NCBI GenBank assembly: GCA_029782355.1
Contig: JAKOUY010000016.1
Location: 1 to 64,000, forward strand
Reading direction: 5' to 3'
DNA: 64,000 nucleotides
From: Actinomycetes bacterium
Lineage (GTDB): Bacteria; Actinomycetota; Acidimicrobiia; Acidimicrobiales; Ilumatobacteraceae
Both the position numbers and the translations under genes were made by a program. Under the pieces are notes generated by a model that had not been told where the DNA came from, did no database searches, and saw only the letters and a list, made by a program, of their open reading frames with translations. Positions 44,198 through 52,408 of this stretch are shown one piece after another (position 1 is the stretch's first letter; every line of letters begins with the position of its first letter).

Positions 44198-45085
44198 CTA
44201 CCGGGCGCCCGATGCCGGCCGGCTGGGCCGCAGCTGGACCCCGGCGACCGTGGGCGCCGGGCGATCGGCCGGATCGAGCGGGGCCAGCACGAGCTGGTCG
44301 GTGGGGCGCAACCCGAGCTCGTCCGCGGCCCGCCGACCACCGCCCAGCACGGACACCGTGCCGTGGGCGTCGAGGATCACCGCCAGCGCGCCAGCCGGCA
44401 GCGCCACGTCCGGATCGTCGCCCAGCACCCGGGCCACCCGGCGGACCTCACCGGCGATCAGGTGCAGGTGTCCGTCGAAGCGGGCCAGGTCGGCCGGGTC
44501 GACGTTGAGCTGGCACGTCCCGGCGCGATCGACGGCCAGCACGTCGGCCACGATCGTGTCGCCCTCGGCGCGGCTCAGCGGCACCACGCCGGGCAGGAGC
44601 ATCGACGGGTCGACGGGGGTGCCGACGTCGTCCAGCGCTGCGCCGAGGCACAGGTGGGCGGCGACGGGCACGATGACGTCTCGCCCCGGCCACGGCGCGC
44701 CGGGCGAGGCCAGGTGGTAGTCGCTGCGGTCGAGGACCACCGCCGACTCGGCCCCACCGGCCATGGCGACCGCCGGGGCCAGCACGCCGCTGTCCGGGCC
44801 GACGAGCACCCCCTCCCCGCCGGCGACCTGGACCGCCACGCACCGCCGCGCCGCACGAACCCCGGCGTCGACGCAGACGGCGATGACCCCGGACGGGGCG
44901 TAGCTCACCGCCCGGGCCAGCATCAGGCTGGCGCCACGGACGTCCCCGGGTCCGACCTCGTGACCGAGATCGACGATCGCCGCGTGGGGCGCCAGGTCGC
45001 GGACGATGCACCGCAGCACCCCGACCGACTCGTCGGCCGTGCCGAGGTCGGTCAGCAACGTCACGGTGTCGAACCGGCGGGCCAC
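44198..45085 (-). CDS. SAM hydroxide adenosyltransferase (DUF62) family protein
   Basis: The 295-residue protein is of the SAM-dependent chlorinase/fluorinase-like family, whose common members hydrolyse SAM to adenosine and methionine. Seen: FDTVTLLTDLGTADESVGVL at the N-terminus, DLGHEVGPGDV, and VGPDSGVLAPAV. The usual VDPGVGT block reads VDAGVRAARR, so the loop differs although the Asp and the Arg pair remain. The GTG lies 8 bases after TAACCT (45094-45099), giving it its own leaderless promoter after the hairpin at 45119. Confidence 0.85.
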   Translation of the reverse strand: MARRFDTVTLLTDLGTADESVGVLRCIVRDLAPHAAIVDLGHEVGPGDVRGASLMLARAVSYAPSGVIAVCVDAGVRAARRCVAVQVAGGEGVLVGPDSGVLAPAVAMAGGAESAVVLDRSDYHLASPGAPWPGRDVIVPVAAHLCLGAALDDVGTPVDPSMLLPGVVPLSRAEGDTIVADVLAVDRAGTCQLNVDPADLARFDGHLHLIAGEVRRVARVLGDDPDVALPAGALAVILDAHGTVSVLGGGRRAADELGLRPTDQLVLAPLDPADRPAPTVAGVQLRPSRPASGAR

Positions 45086-45118
45086 GGCGCGGCAGGTTAC
45101 CGGCCCGGAACAAACGAG

Positions 45119-45155
45119 GAGGGCTGGTGCCAACCCCCCGATGGCACCAGCCCTC
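45119..45155 (-). terminator. Strong hairpin ending a short transcript
   Basis: A perfect 14-bp stem (GAGGGCTGGTGCCA / TGGCACCAGCCCTC) has a 9-base loop. On the minus strand it is followed by TCCTCGTTTGTTCC, a weak T-rich tract, so a terminator in the minus direction is likely. It overlaps the stop codon of the short frame at 45154-45225. Confidence 0.7.
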
Positions 45156-45225
45156 ATCGGCGCTGCCCACGAGCGGGGCGCGTCGTCCGGTTGACGAATC
45201 CACCGGGGTCGTAGCTGACCAACAC
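45154..45225 (-). CDS. Possible short leaderless ORF before the hairpin
   Basis: GTG 45225 (or TTG 45222) opens a 22-23 residue frame ending ...DPGGFVNRTTRPARGQRR, strongly basic at the C-terminus. A TAGTGT -10-like box (45228-45233) lies 2 to 5 bases upstream, closer than in other genes, so the transcript may instead be a non-coding RNA of roughly 100 bases ending at the hairpin. The downstream SAM-hydrolase gene has its own promoter. Confidence 0.3.
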   Translation of the reverse strand: MLVSYDPGGFVNRTTRPARGQRR

Positions 45226-45325
45226 CCACACTAGGCCGTTCGCGCCGGTGAGAAAAGAGTCACACCGATGAAACTTGCCGGGCGGTGCGGCCGCCCCGCC
45301 CGGCGGCCGTTGGAGCGTGGCCGGA

Positions 45326-46129
45326 TCAGCCGCCCGCCGGGCGCCCGAGCTCGGCGCTGCGCGCCGTGGCGGCGGCGACGGCATCGATCAACGCGGCGCG
45401 CACGCCCTGGCGTTCGAGCACGGCGAGCCCGGCGGCCGTGGTCCCGCCCGGCGAGGTCACCGCGTTGCGCAGCACCGCCGGATGCGTGCCGTCGGCCAGC
45501 AGGGCGGCTGCGCCGCGCAGCAGCTGGCGCACCAGGGCGTCGGCAACCGCACGGGTCAGACCGGCGCTGACCCCGGCGTCGATCAATGCCTCGGCCACGA
45601 GGAACAGGTACGCCGGACCGCTCCCGGAGAGCCCGGTGACCGCGTCGAGCTGGTGCTCCGGCACCACCTCGGCCGTGCCCACCGCGCCCAGGATGGTCGT
45701 GGCCCACTGGACATCGTCGGCCGACGCGGCGCGGCCGGCGCTGACCGCCGCCGCCCCGGCCCCGACCAGCGCGGCCGTGTTGGGCATCGCCCGGATCACG
45801 GCAACGGCGGGGCCGCAGGCCGCCTGGATCGTGTCGATGCCGACCCCGGCGGCGATCGACAGGATCCGCGTGGCTCCGGCGGCGCTGGCGGCCGCGGCCG
45901 CGCCAGGCACATCGCCGGGCTTGACGGCGAGCACCGCGCCCTCGCACCGCGGCGCGGCGTCGACGACGGTGACGCCGGGCAGCAGGTCGGCCAGTGCCCG
46001 GCGGCGATCGTCGAGGACCTCGACCACGGCGATCTCGCCGGCAGGCGCCCACGCCGAGTCGAGCAGCCCGCGACCGAGCGCCGCACCCATGTTGCCGCCG
46101 CCGATGATCGCCAGTCGATGCCCCGTCAC
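45326..46129 (-). CDS. proC: Pyrroline-5-carboxylate reductase
   Basis: The 267-residue enzyme makes the last step of proline synthesis. The Rossmann motif LAIIGGGNMGAALGRGLL is at the N-terminus. Family blocks are VAVIRAMPNTAALVGAGAAAV and DAVTGLSGSGPAYLFLVAEAL, with the C-terminal TSPGGTTAAGL. The GTG is 7 bases after TAGCCT (46137-46142), so the mRNA is probably leaderless. Confidence 0.95.
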   Translation of the reverse strand: MTGHRLAIIGGGNMGAALGRGLLDSAWAPAGEIAVVEVLDDRRRALADLLPGVTVVDAAPRCEGAVLAVKPGDVPGAAAAASAAGATRILSIAAGVGIDTIQAACGPAVAVIRAMPNTAALVGAGAAAVSAGRAASADDVQWATTILGAVGTAEVVPEHQLDAVTGLSGSGPAYLFLVAEALIDAGVSAGLTRAVADALVRQLLRGAAALLADGTHPAVLRNAVTSPGGTTAAGLAVLERQGVRAALIDAVAAATARSAELGRPAGG

Positions 46130-46150
46130 GCCCCGCAGGCTAAACGAGCC

Positions 46151-46189
46151 GGCAGGTGTGCCCGACTTCCCCGAAGGGCCACACCTGCC
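46151..46189 (-). terminator. Hairpin downstream of the YbjN gene
   Basis: Arms GGCAGGTGTG and CACACCTGCC, extended by a bulged GCCC/GGGC pairing, surround a loop. On the minus strand GGCTCGTTTAG follows. It lies between the YbjN gene stop (46307) and the proC promoter, so it probably ends the MshA-like/YbjN transcript. Confidence 0.6.
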
Positions 46190-46306
46190 GCGCTCGGTCG
46201 TCCAGAGGACGCCGAGCCCGGCCTGGCGGAAGCGGTCGTCGCCGGTCTCCGTGCGGATCACGCGGCCCCGAGCACCGCCAGCAGGCCGCCGCCGTCGACG
46301 CCGGCG

Positions 46307-46762
46307 TCAGAACTTGGAGGCGTAGCCGAGACGGATCAACGCCGGGAAGGTGTCCTCGACGTAGGCGTACAGGGAGCCGATGATCCGGTCCAGCTCGTCG
46401 GCGCCGAGGGCCGCCAGGGGCACCTCACCACGCAGGAACAGGGCGTCCTCGACGCCGATGGCGAAGTGCGCCCCGACCAGCCGCTCGTTGTGCCGCAGGG
46501 CGGTCTCGTACACCGCGGCGACGTTCTCCAGCGGGGCGGGCATCACGTAGACCTCGTAGCGCAGCGTCCGCTGGCCGAGGGTCAGCCACACCGTGATGTG
46601 CTCCTTGGCCTCCCCGGCCATCCGCACGTACCAGCGGGCCACCCCGGTCTCGTCGTGATCGATGGCCTCGATCGCCGGGTTCTCGGCGGCCATCGCCGCC
46701 AGCCAGGCATCGATGGCCGCACGCAGGGCCGCGACGGAAGGGTCGTCGAACAGGTCGCTCAC
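46307..46762 (-). CDS. YbjN domain-containing protein
   Basis: The 151-residue protein of the YbjN/type III secretion chaperone-like fold (WYVRMAGEAKEHITVWLTLGQRTLRYEVYVMP, AHFAIGVEDALFLRGEVPL). In actinobacteria such genes often follow the mycothiol glycosyltransferase mshA, and here too the GTG overlaps the stop of the MshA-like gene (GTGA). Molecular role unknown. Confidence 0.85.
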   Translation of the reverse strand: MSDLFDDPSVAALRAAIDAWLAAMAAENPAIEAIDHDETGVARWYVRMAGEAKEHITVWLTLGQRTLRYEVYVMPAPLENVAAVYETALRHNERLVGAHFAIGVEDALFLRGEVPLAALGADELDRIIGSLYAYVEDTFPALIRLGYASKF

Positions 46763-47976
46763 GAGCAGAGCACCGCCGGGCGCTCGGCGGCGACGTCGCC
46801 GTACAGCCGGCGCAGGCGGGCCGCGGCGAACCCCCACGTGTAGCGGCGGGCTCGCTCGGCGGCTCGCCCTCCCATGACCGCGGCGGCGGCCGGGTCGGCC
46901 AGCAGCGTGTCGACTGCCGCGGCGTAGCGCACCGGATCGCGGCCCTCGACCAGCAGCCCGCTGTCGCCGTGATCGATCAGGCTGCGCAACCCACCCACCG
47001 CCGCGGCGACCACCGGGGTCCCGCACGCCCCGGCCTCCAGGGCGACCAGGCCGAAGCTCTCGCTGCGCGACGGGACCAGCACCACGTCGGCGGCGCGGTA
47101 GTAGGTGCTGAGGATGTGATGCGGCTGGGGCTCGACGAAGCGGATCCGGTGGGCGACGCCCAGCTCATCGGCCAGCCGGCGAACCCTGTCCAGCTCGGCC
47201 GCACCCTGCACCCCGCTGGCACCGCCGACCACCACCAGCACGGCGTCGCGGCTGGCCATCGCCACCAGCGTGGCCACGGCGAGATCGATGCCCTTCAGCG
47301 GCTGGATCCGACCGACGAACAGCACGACGGGCACGCCGGCGGGGAGGTCGACGGCGAGTCGCGCCCCGTGGCGCTGGCCGGGGGCGAAGAAGGCGTGCTC
47401 GACCCCGGGGGCGACGATCTCCAGCCGGCCCGGTGGCTCGCCGTACAGGCGGCGGAACTGCTCGGCTTCCTCGGTGCAGCTGACGCAGATGGCATCGCTG
47501 CACCCGATGATCTCGGCCTCGGCCGCCAGCCGCTCGGCGGACTCCGGGTCGCCGCCCTCGGCCTTGACCTTGCCCAGCGTGTGGAAGGTGGTCACCAGCG
47601 GCAGGTCGAAGCGGTGCTTGAGCCGGTGACCGGCCAGCCCGGAGAGCCAGTAGTTGGCGTGGACGACATCGGCCGGGCGCTCCCCCGCCAGCTGTTCGGC
47701 GACCCCGGCGGTGAACTCGTCGACCACCTCGGCCAGCCGCTCCTTGGGCAGGGCCGGGTCGCCGGCCGGCACGTAGACCACCCGGTGGCCGGGCTCGACG
47801 TCGACCACGGCGGGCAGCCCCGGCTCGACCAACCGGGTGTAGGTGGTGCAGGTCACCCCGGCCTGGGCCAGCGAGGAGGCCAGCTCGCGCACGTACACGT
47901 TCATCCCCCCACCGTCGCCCACGCCCGGTTGGGCGAGCGGCGAGGTGTGCAGTGACAGCAGGGCGACGTGGCGCAC
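46759..47976 (-). CDS. MshA-like GT4 glycosyltransferase
   Basis: The 405-residue GT4 enzyme begins with VALLSLHTSPLAQPGVGDGGGMNVYVREL, which is close to the N-terminus of MshA, the D-inositol-3-phosphate N-acetylglucosaminyltransferase that starts mycothiol synthesis. The C-terminal nucleotide-sugar domain has FVGRIQPLKGIDLAV and the E-x7-E motif SESFGLVALEAGACGTPVVA. YbjN follows as in mshA loci. It may instead be another GT4 of the sucrose-synthase-like group, so no symbol is given. GTG 47976 is chosen, with TAGGGT 11 bases upstream; an ATG at 48009 would add 11 residues. Confidence 0.82.
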   Translation of the reverse strand: MRHVALLSLHTSPLAQPGVGDGGGMNVYVRELASSLAQAGVTCTTYTRLVEPGLPAVVDVEPGHRVVYVPAGDPALPKERLAEVVDEFTAGVAEQLAGERPADVVHANYWLSGLAGHRLKHRFDLPLVTTFHTLGKVKAEGGDPESAERLAAEAEIIGCSDAICVSCTEEAEQFRRLYGEPPGRLEIVAPGVEHAFFAPGQRHGARLAVDLPAGVPVVLFVGRIQPLKGIDLAVATLVAMASRDAVLVVVGGASGVQGAAELDRVRRLADELGVAHRIRFVEPQPHHILSTYYRAADVVLVPSRSESFGLVALEAGACGTPVVAAAVGGLRSLIDHGDSGLLVEGRDPVRYAAAVDTLLADPAAAAVMGGRAAERARRYTWGFAAARLRRLYGDVAAERPAVLCS

Positions 47977-48034
47977 GACGGGATCAAACCCTACTGAGCC
48001 GGTCGGCATTCCCGGCCGGGCTGTCCGGTGCCCG

Positions 48035-48412
48035 TCAGCGCGGATGGGCCTGGGTTGCCTGGGCGGTGGCGACGAAGCTCTCGTAGACGTTGAGCAGCGC
48101 CTGGCGCTGGTCGTTGGTCAGCAGCGGGTCGGCGGCGATGGCGTCGCGCACCCCCGGACGTCCGGCGGCGTGCTCCGGGTCGAGGATGCCGGCGCGCTCG
48201 TACAGCGTCTCGGCACTGATCTTCAGCGCCCGGGCGATCTGCTGGAGGATCTCGGCCGAGGGCTTGCGCAGGCCGCGCTCGATCTGCGACAGGTACGGGT
48301 TGGAGATGTTGGCCAGGTCGGCCAGGCGGCGCACGCTCATCCGCGCCACCTCGCGCTGGGTCTTGATGAACTCGCCCACGTCGGCGAGACGGCGGTCGAG
48401 CTCGTCGTTCAT
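48035..48412 (-). CDS. XRE-family HTH regulator
   Basis: The 125-residue protein has a lambda-repressor-type HTH at residues 12-70 (VGEFIKTQREVARMSVRRLADLANISNPYLSQIERG, LKISAETLYERAGI) and a helical tail (LTNDQRQALLNVYESFVA). No ligand domain. Its ATG overlaps the MoaD/ThiS-like stop (ATGA), an unusual coupling of a DNA-binding protein with a sulfur-carrier protein. Confidence 0.87.
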   Translation of the reverse strand: MNDELDRRLADVGEFIKTQREVARMSVRRLADLANISNPYLSQIERGLRKPSAEILQQIARALKISAETLYERAGILDPEHAAGRPGVRDAIAADPLLTNDQRQALLNVYESFVATAQATQAHPR

Positions 48413-48651
48413 CCGCCACCGCTGACCGGCGGGAGCACCGCCACCTCGTCGCCGGCCCCGACGGCGGTGTCCAGCGGGACGGCCTCGCCGTTCAGCCACA
48501 CCGTGCAGGTGGGCAGCAGCTCGGCCAGCCGCTCGCCGCCCGGCGTATCCAGCGCGGCGTCGATGACGGCCTGCACCGTCGGGCCGGACAGCGTCATCGA
48601 CCCGGTCCCGAGGGCCGCCCGCGCGGCGGCGAACAAGCGGAGGGTGGCCAC
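48409..48651 (-). CDS. MoaD/ThiS-family sulfur-carrier protein
   Basis: The 80-residue ubiquitin-fold protein ends in the Gly-Gly tail (LPPVSGGG) that is thiocarboxylated in this family. Core motifs are VATLRLFAAARAALG and EVAVLPPVSGGG. Members donate sulfur for molybdopterin, thiamine or other pathways; which one is not clear because no partner gene lies beside it. The GTG is 6 bases after TACGCT (48658-48663). Confidence 0.88.
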   Translation of the reverse strand: MATLRLFAAARAALGTGSMTLSGPTVQAVIDAALDTPGGERLAELLPTCTVWLNGEAVPLDTAVGAGDEVAVLPPVSGGG

Positions 48652-48657
48652 CCCCGC

Positions 48658-48732
48658 AGCGTACCGGCCGGCCCGGACACCGACCGTGCGGACGGAGGGT
48701 CCCGCAATCGTGGGACACCCCCCAAGTACCGT
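48658..48732. promoter_or_regulatory. Divergent leaderless promoters of moaD-like and phosphatase genes
   Basis: The minus -10 TACGCT (48658-48663) lies 6 bases before GTG 48651. The plus -10 TACCGT (48727-48732) lies 7 bases before GTG 48740. Both are TAnnnT boxes at leaderless distance. Confidence 0.65.
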
Positions 48733-48739
48733 CGCGGCA

Positions 48740-49351
48740 GTGCGAGGTGGACAGACCAGGCTCCTGCTCGTGCGCCACGGGCAGAGCGAGTGGAACGTCA
48801 CCGGACGGTGGCAGGGCGACGCCGATCCGCCGCTCACGGACGAGGGGCGCCGCCAGGCGCGCCGCGCCGCTCCGGCGCTCGGCGCCTCCGGACCGTTCGA
48901 TGCGGTGTGGTCCAGCGACCTGGTGCGGGCCACCGAGTCCGCCGACCTGCTGGCCGCCGGGCTCGACCTGGCCGCGCCGCAGCGCCATCCCGGCCTGCGC
49001 GAGGCCGGTCTCGGTCCGTGGCAGGGACGGACGATGGCCGAGATCGAGCGGGAGTGGCCCGGGTACCTGGCGGCCCATCGCCGCCCACCCGGCGCCGAGG
49101 ACGAGCTGCTGGTCCTGGCTCGCTTCACCCACGCCCTGGTCGACATCGCCCGGTCCGTCGGCCGTGACCAGCAGGTGCTGGTGGTCACCCATGCCGGCGT
49201 GATGCGCCAGCTGCGCCGCAGCATGCAGCGCCCGGACGTGCGCTACACCAACCTCACCGGCTACTGGGTGGAGGTCGAGCGCAAGCACGGCGAGCTGCTC
49301 GTCGGCGCCTCGGTCACCCCCATCGACGCCCCGCTCCCGGAGTCGCAGTGA
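48740..49351 (+). CDS. Histidine phosphatase (phosphoglycerate mutase-like)
   Basis: The 203-residue member of the histidine phosphatase superfamily has catalytic LLVRHGQSEWNVTGRWQG (RHG at residues 12-14), a central Glu region HPGLREAGLGPWQG and the second His in VVTHAGVMRQL. It could be a cofactor-independent phosphatase of unknown substrate; no clear mutase signature. Leaderless GTG start. Its stop overlaps the next start (GTGA). Confidence 0.88.
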   Translation: MRGGQTRLLLVRHGQSEWNVTGRWQGDADPPLTDEGRRQARRAAPALGASGPFDAVWSSDLVRATESADLLAAGLDLAAPQRHPGLREAGLGPWQGRTMAEIEREWPGYLAAHRRPPGAEDELLVLARFTHALVDIARSVGRDQQVLVVTHAGVMRQLRRSMQRPDVRYTNLTGYWVEVERKHGELLVGASVTPIDAPLPESQ

Positions 49352-49923
49352 GCGCCCCGGCCAGCCCGTTCCGGGTGCAGGTCAGCCGGTCACGGCGACG
49401 CAAGCGCAGCGTCGGCGCCAAGCTCACCGGCGATCTGCTGGACATCACCCTGCCGTGGTGGATGAACGCGGCCGAGGAGGACCACTGGGTCGAGGTCATG
49501 TCCCGGCGCTTCGCCCGCCGCCTGGCCACCGACCGCGTCGACCTGCCCGAGCGAGCCGCCCGGCTGGCCGCTCGTTACGGCCTGCACCGCCCGTCGCGGA
49601 TCACCTGGGCGGGCGAGCTGCGCAGCCGGTGGGGATCGTGCACGGCGTCCACCGGCGAGATCCGCCTGTCCAGCAAGCTGGCCGGCTTCCCCGATTGGGT
49701 CATCGACTACGTCATCGTCCACGAGCTGGCCCACCTCCACGTGCGCGGCCACAACGCTCGCTTCTGGGAGCTGGTCCAGCGCTACCCGAAGTCCGAGCGG
49801 GCCATCGGCTACCTGATCGCCAAGTCCTCCGACGACGAGGCGCCGCCGCCCGACGCCGAGCAGTGCCCGGACGAGGTGGCCGAGGACCCGTCGCCCACCG
49901 GGTTCGACGTGGCCGGCGGGTAG
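49348..49923 (+). CDS. YgjP-like zinc metallopeptidase (DUF45/M48-like)
   Basis: The 191-residue protein has the zinc site HELAHLHVRGHNARFWELV (HExxH plus downstream His) and the family block RSRWGSCTASTGEIRLSSKL. YgjP-like proteins are small predicted metallopeptidases, often beside restriction or stress genes. Substrate unknown. GTG start overlapping the phosphatase stop. C-terminus acidic. Confidence 0.87.
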   Translation: MSAPASPFRVQVSRSRRRKRSVGAKLTGDLLDITLPWWMNAAEEDHWVEVMSRRFARRLATDRVDLPERAARLAARYGLHRPSRITWAGELRSRWGSCTASTGEIRLSSKLAGFPDWVIDYVIVHELAHLHVRGHNARFWELVQRYPKSERAIGYLIAKSSDDEAPPPDAEQCPDEVAEDPSPTGFDVAGG

Positions 49924-49934
49924 CCTGCGCAGCC

Positions 49935-50876
49935 GTGGGAACCGCCAAACGCGAACGTCAGAAGGCCAACCGCCAGGCTCGCCTGGAGGAGCTGGCCCGC
50001 CAGGCCCGCAAGCAGAAGACCAAGCGGATCGGGCTGCGTTGGGGGCTCGGCATCCCGGCGGCGATCCTGCTGGTCTTCGGCCTGGTGTACCTGTTCAAGG
50101 ACGACACGACGTCGACCTCCAGCTCGGCCAGCACCCCGCTGTCGACGGAGGCGACCACGCCGGGCACCACGCCGGCGCCGGCACCGTGCCCGAAGCCCGA
50201 CGGGTCCAGCACCCGCCCGGCCTCGTTCCCGCGCAGCGGTCTGGCGATGTGCATCGACCCGACGCACACCTACGCGGCCACCTTCCAGACCAGCGAGGGA
50301 TCCTTCACCGTGGCGCTGAACGCCGCCAAGCAGCCGATCACGGTGAACAACTTCGTCGGCCTGGCCCGCTACCACGTCTACGACGGGACGAAGATCTTCC
50401 GCGCCGACTCGGGCATCGACATCATCCAGGGCGGGGCCACGAGCCCGAGCGACCGGTTCGACTACACGATCCCCGACGAGGGCAGCGGCTTCACCTACAC
50501 CGAGGGCGACCTGGCGATGGCCCGGACCCAGCTGCCCAACAGCGCCGGCCTGCAGTGGTTCATCGCCGGTGGGCCGAAGGTCTCGGCGCTCGACGCCCAG
50601 GGCACCTACGTCACCTTCGGCAAGGTCACCTCCGGGCTCGACGTGGTCAAGAAGATCCTCTCCTACGCCGGCGACGGGCAGACCACGCTGATCACCAAGG
50701 AGGTGACGATCACGGCGGTGTCCGTCGCCGAGACGCCGGCTCCGACGGCCGGCTCCACGCCGGGCTCCACGCCGGGCTCGACGCCGGCCGGGAGCGCGCC
50801 GACCGGAACCTCGCCCACCGGCTCCACCACCGCGGCCACCACCGGCTCCACCACCGCGTCCGGCACCAAGCCCTGA
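49935..50876 (+). CDS. Membrane-anchored cyclophilin-type peptidyl-prolyl isomerase
   Basis: The 313-residue protein has an Arg/Lys-rich cytoplasmic start, a transmembrane helix near residues 37-57 (GLGIPAAILLVFGLVYLF), a Thr/Ser/Pro linker and an extracytoplasmic cyclophilin domain (FTVALNAAKQPITVNNFVGLARYHVYDGTKIFRAD, LAMARTQLPNSAGLQWFIAGG). It assists folding of exported proteins. The C-terminus is Ser/Thr/Gly-rich (GSTPGSTPGSTPAG). GTG 49935 follows TAGCCT (49921-49926) by 8 bases, so leaderless. Confidence 0.92.
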   Translation: MGTAKRERQKANRQARLEELARQARKQKTKRIGLRWGLGIPAAILLVFGLVYLFKDDTTSTSSSASTPLSTEATTPGTTPAPAPCPKPDGSSTRPASFPRSGLAMCIDPTHTYAATFQTSEGSFTVALNAAKQPITVNNFVGLARYHVYDGTKIFRADSGIDIIQGGATSPSDRFDYTIPDEGSGFTYTEGDLAMARTQLPNSAGLQWFIAGGPKVSALDAQGTYVTFGKVTSGLDVVKKILSYAGDGQTTLITKEVTITAVSVAETPAPTAGSTPGSTPGSTPAGSAPTGTSPTGSTTAATTGSTTASGTKP

Positions 50877-50897
50877 CCGCCGACGGCGGCCGGGCGC

Positions 50898-51527
50898 TCA
50901 GCGCCCGGGCAACTCGCCGTGCAGCTCGACCTCGCCGACCTGCTCCCACCCGGTGGTGCGCACCAGGGCCGTGCCGGTGGCCAGCACGGCCACCGGCGTG
51001 TCGGCCAGCTCCAGCGTGCGGTGGCGGCGCTCCGGTGACCAGCCTTCGGCCTCGGTCATCAGCGCCAGCCCGTCCACCAGGCCGAGCCCGAGGGTGAAGG
51101 CCCCGCCGCGCGGATCGACCATCGGATCGCACAGCGCGGCCGCCGAGGCGCCGCAGGCCGCGACCACGCCGCCGTTGCGCAGCACGTCGACGATCGCGTC
51201 CCACAGCGGCGTGTCCTTCAGCACCGAGCGCAGGTGCAGCGGCTGATCGCCCACCAGGTACACGGCGGTGGCCGAGCGCAGGGCACCGGCCGGCCCGGAC
51301 TCGAGGGCCTCACCGCGGCGCAGGACCATCAGTGCCTCGACCGTGATGCCGAGCCGCTCGCCCCAGCTCATCGCTGCCGCCACCAGCCGCTCGGGTTGCT
51401 CGAAGGCGTCGGCGGTGGGCAACACGACCACCCGTTGGTGGCCGGCGAACACCCGGCGGTCGAGGTCGTCGTTGGCGGTGAACGGCCCGCCTCCCTGCAA
51501 CACCAGCGTTCCGCTCGTCGCGCTCAT
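50898..51527 (-). CDS. Peptidase S51/cyanophycinase-like, class I GAT-fold protein
   Basis: The 209-residue protein with the S51/cyanophycinase fold: VVVLPTADAFEQPERL and YLVGDQPLHLRSVLKDT. The nucleophile elbow, normally GxSAG, is CGASAAAL, so activity may be altered or lost. ATG start 7 bases after TACGCT (51535-51540). It lies 47 bp beyond the NAT-like gene on the same strand, with its own promoter. Confidence 0.75.
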   Translation of the reverse strand: MSATSGTLVLQGGGPFTANDDLDRRVFAGHQRVVVLPTADAFEQPERLVAAAMSWGERLGITVEALMVLRRGEALESGPAGALRSATAVYLVGDQPLHLRSVLKDTPLWDAIVDVLRNGGVVAACGASAAALCDPMVDPRGGAFTLGLGLVDGLALMTEAEGWSPERRHRTLELADTPVAVLATGTALVRTTGWEQVGEVELHGELPGR

Positions 51528-51574
51528 CGAGCCCAGCGTAGGTCGGCCGGGTCACGGTGGGCGCCGTCGTCCGC

Positions 51575-52408
51575 TCACCCCGGACGAGGCGACCCGGCCC
51601 GCTCCCACAGGGCGTCGCGCTCGGCCGTGCTCCAGTCCGGCAGGCCCAGCAGGAACTCGTCGCGCAGGACCACCTCCCACTCGGCCGCCGAGGCCACCGG
51701 GTGCAGCGAACGCCCGCCGGGATCGACCCGCATCAGCGTCCGCCCGGTCATCGATGACACCCCGTCGGGGCGCCGGCGGTTCACCGTCAGGTACCGGGTG
51801 AAGATCGAGGTCGGGCTGGTGGCGTCGTCACGGTAGGCCGTCACCCAGGCGTCGAACGGGCTGGCCGGACCCTCCCGCTCCACCGACCGCAGGGCCATCA
51901 ACCGGCGGTCGTGGTCGAACCGCCAGCCGCCCGGCAGCTCCTCCGACGGAGCCAGCCGGTAGGTGAACGGTGACTGGGTGACGACACCGTCGGTCAGCGG
52001 CAGCGGGTCGAGCAGGCCGTTGCCCAGCCCGACATCGACGTACCACGGTCGCCCACCGGCGTCGACGCTCAGCACGATGTGGCTCTCCATCCGCCCGTCG
52101 GACGCCGTCTCGAAGGCCCGCTGGACCCGGGCCCGATGCATCGTGACGCGGTAGCCGAGCTGCTCGAGCAGCCAGGCCAGCCCGCCGTTGAGGTGCAGGC
52201 AGGCCCCGCCCTCGCCGGCCAGCAGCGCCTCGACCAGCCCGACGGGCGTCAACGGTGGGATTCGCTGGCGGGCCATCCACAGCGTGTCGTGGGCGAAGCG
52301 CAGGGCGTGGGCCCGGTGCAGGCGGGCGAGGGCGTCTGCCGAGGGTGCCTCGGCCGATTGGCCTAGGCAGGCGAGATACCGCTCGACCAGCGCGTCCGGA
52401 TCGCTCAC
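51575..52408 (-). CDS. Arylamine N-acetyltransferase-like acyl/amide transferase
   Basis: The 277-residue protein of the NAT fold has the catalytic triad intact: Cys70 (EGGACLHLNGG), His110 (MESHIVL) and Asp125 (YVDVGLGNGL), at nearly the same spacing as Salmonella NAT (C69-H107-D122). NAT-like enzymes acetylate arylamines, and relatives such as the rifamycin amide synthase RifF form amides by releasing acyl chains from a carrier. The GTG overlaps the Asn-synthetase-like stop (GTGA). With an ACP and a ligase in the same cluster, an acyl or amide release role is inferred. Confidence 0.85.
   Translation of the reverse strand: MSDPDALVERYLACLGQSAEAPSADALARLHRAHALRFAHDTLWMARQRIPPLTPVGLVEALLAGEGGACLHLNGGLAWLLEQLGYRVTMHRARVQRAFETASDGRMESHIVLSVDAGGRPWYVDVGLGNGLLDPLPLTDGVVTQSPFTYRLAPSEELPGGWRFDHDRRLMALRSVEREGPASPFDAWVTAYRDDATSPTSIFTRYLTVNRRRPDGVSSMTGRTLMRVDPGGRSLHPVASAAEWEVVLRDEFLLGLPDWSTAERDALWERAGSPRPG

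Noticed and set aside
45119-45155. 6C RNA candidate (six-C loop)
   Set aside because: Only one hairpin with a C-rich loop exists on +; the 6C RNA needs two such hairpins. The T-rich tail favours a minus-strand terminator.
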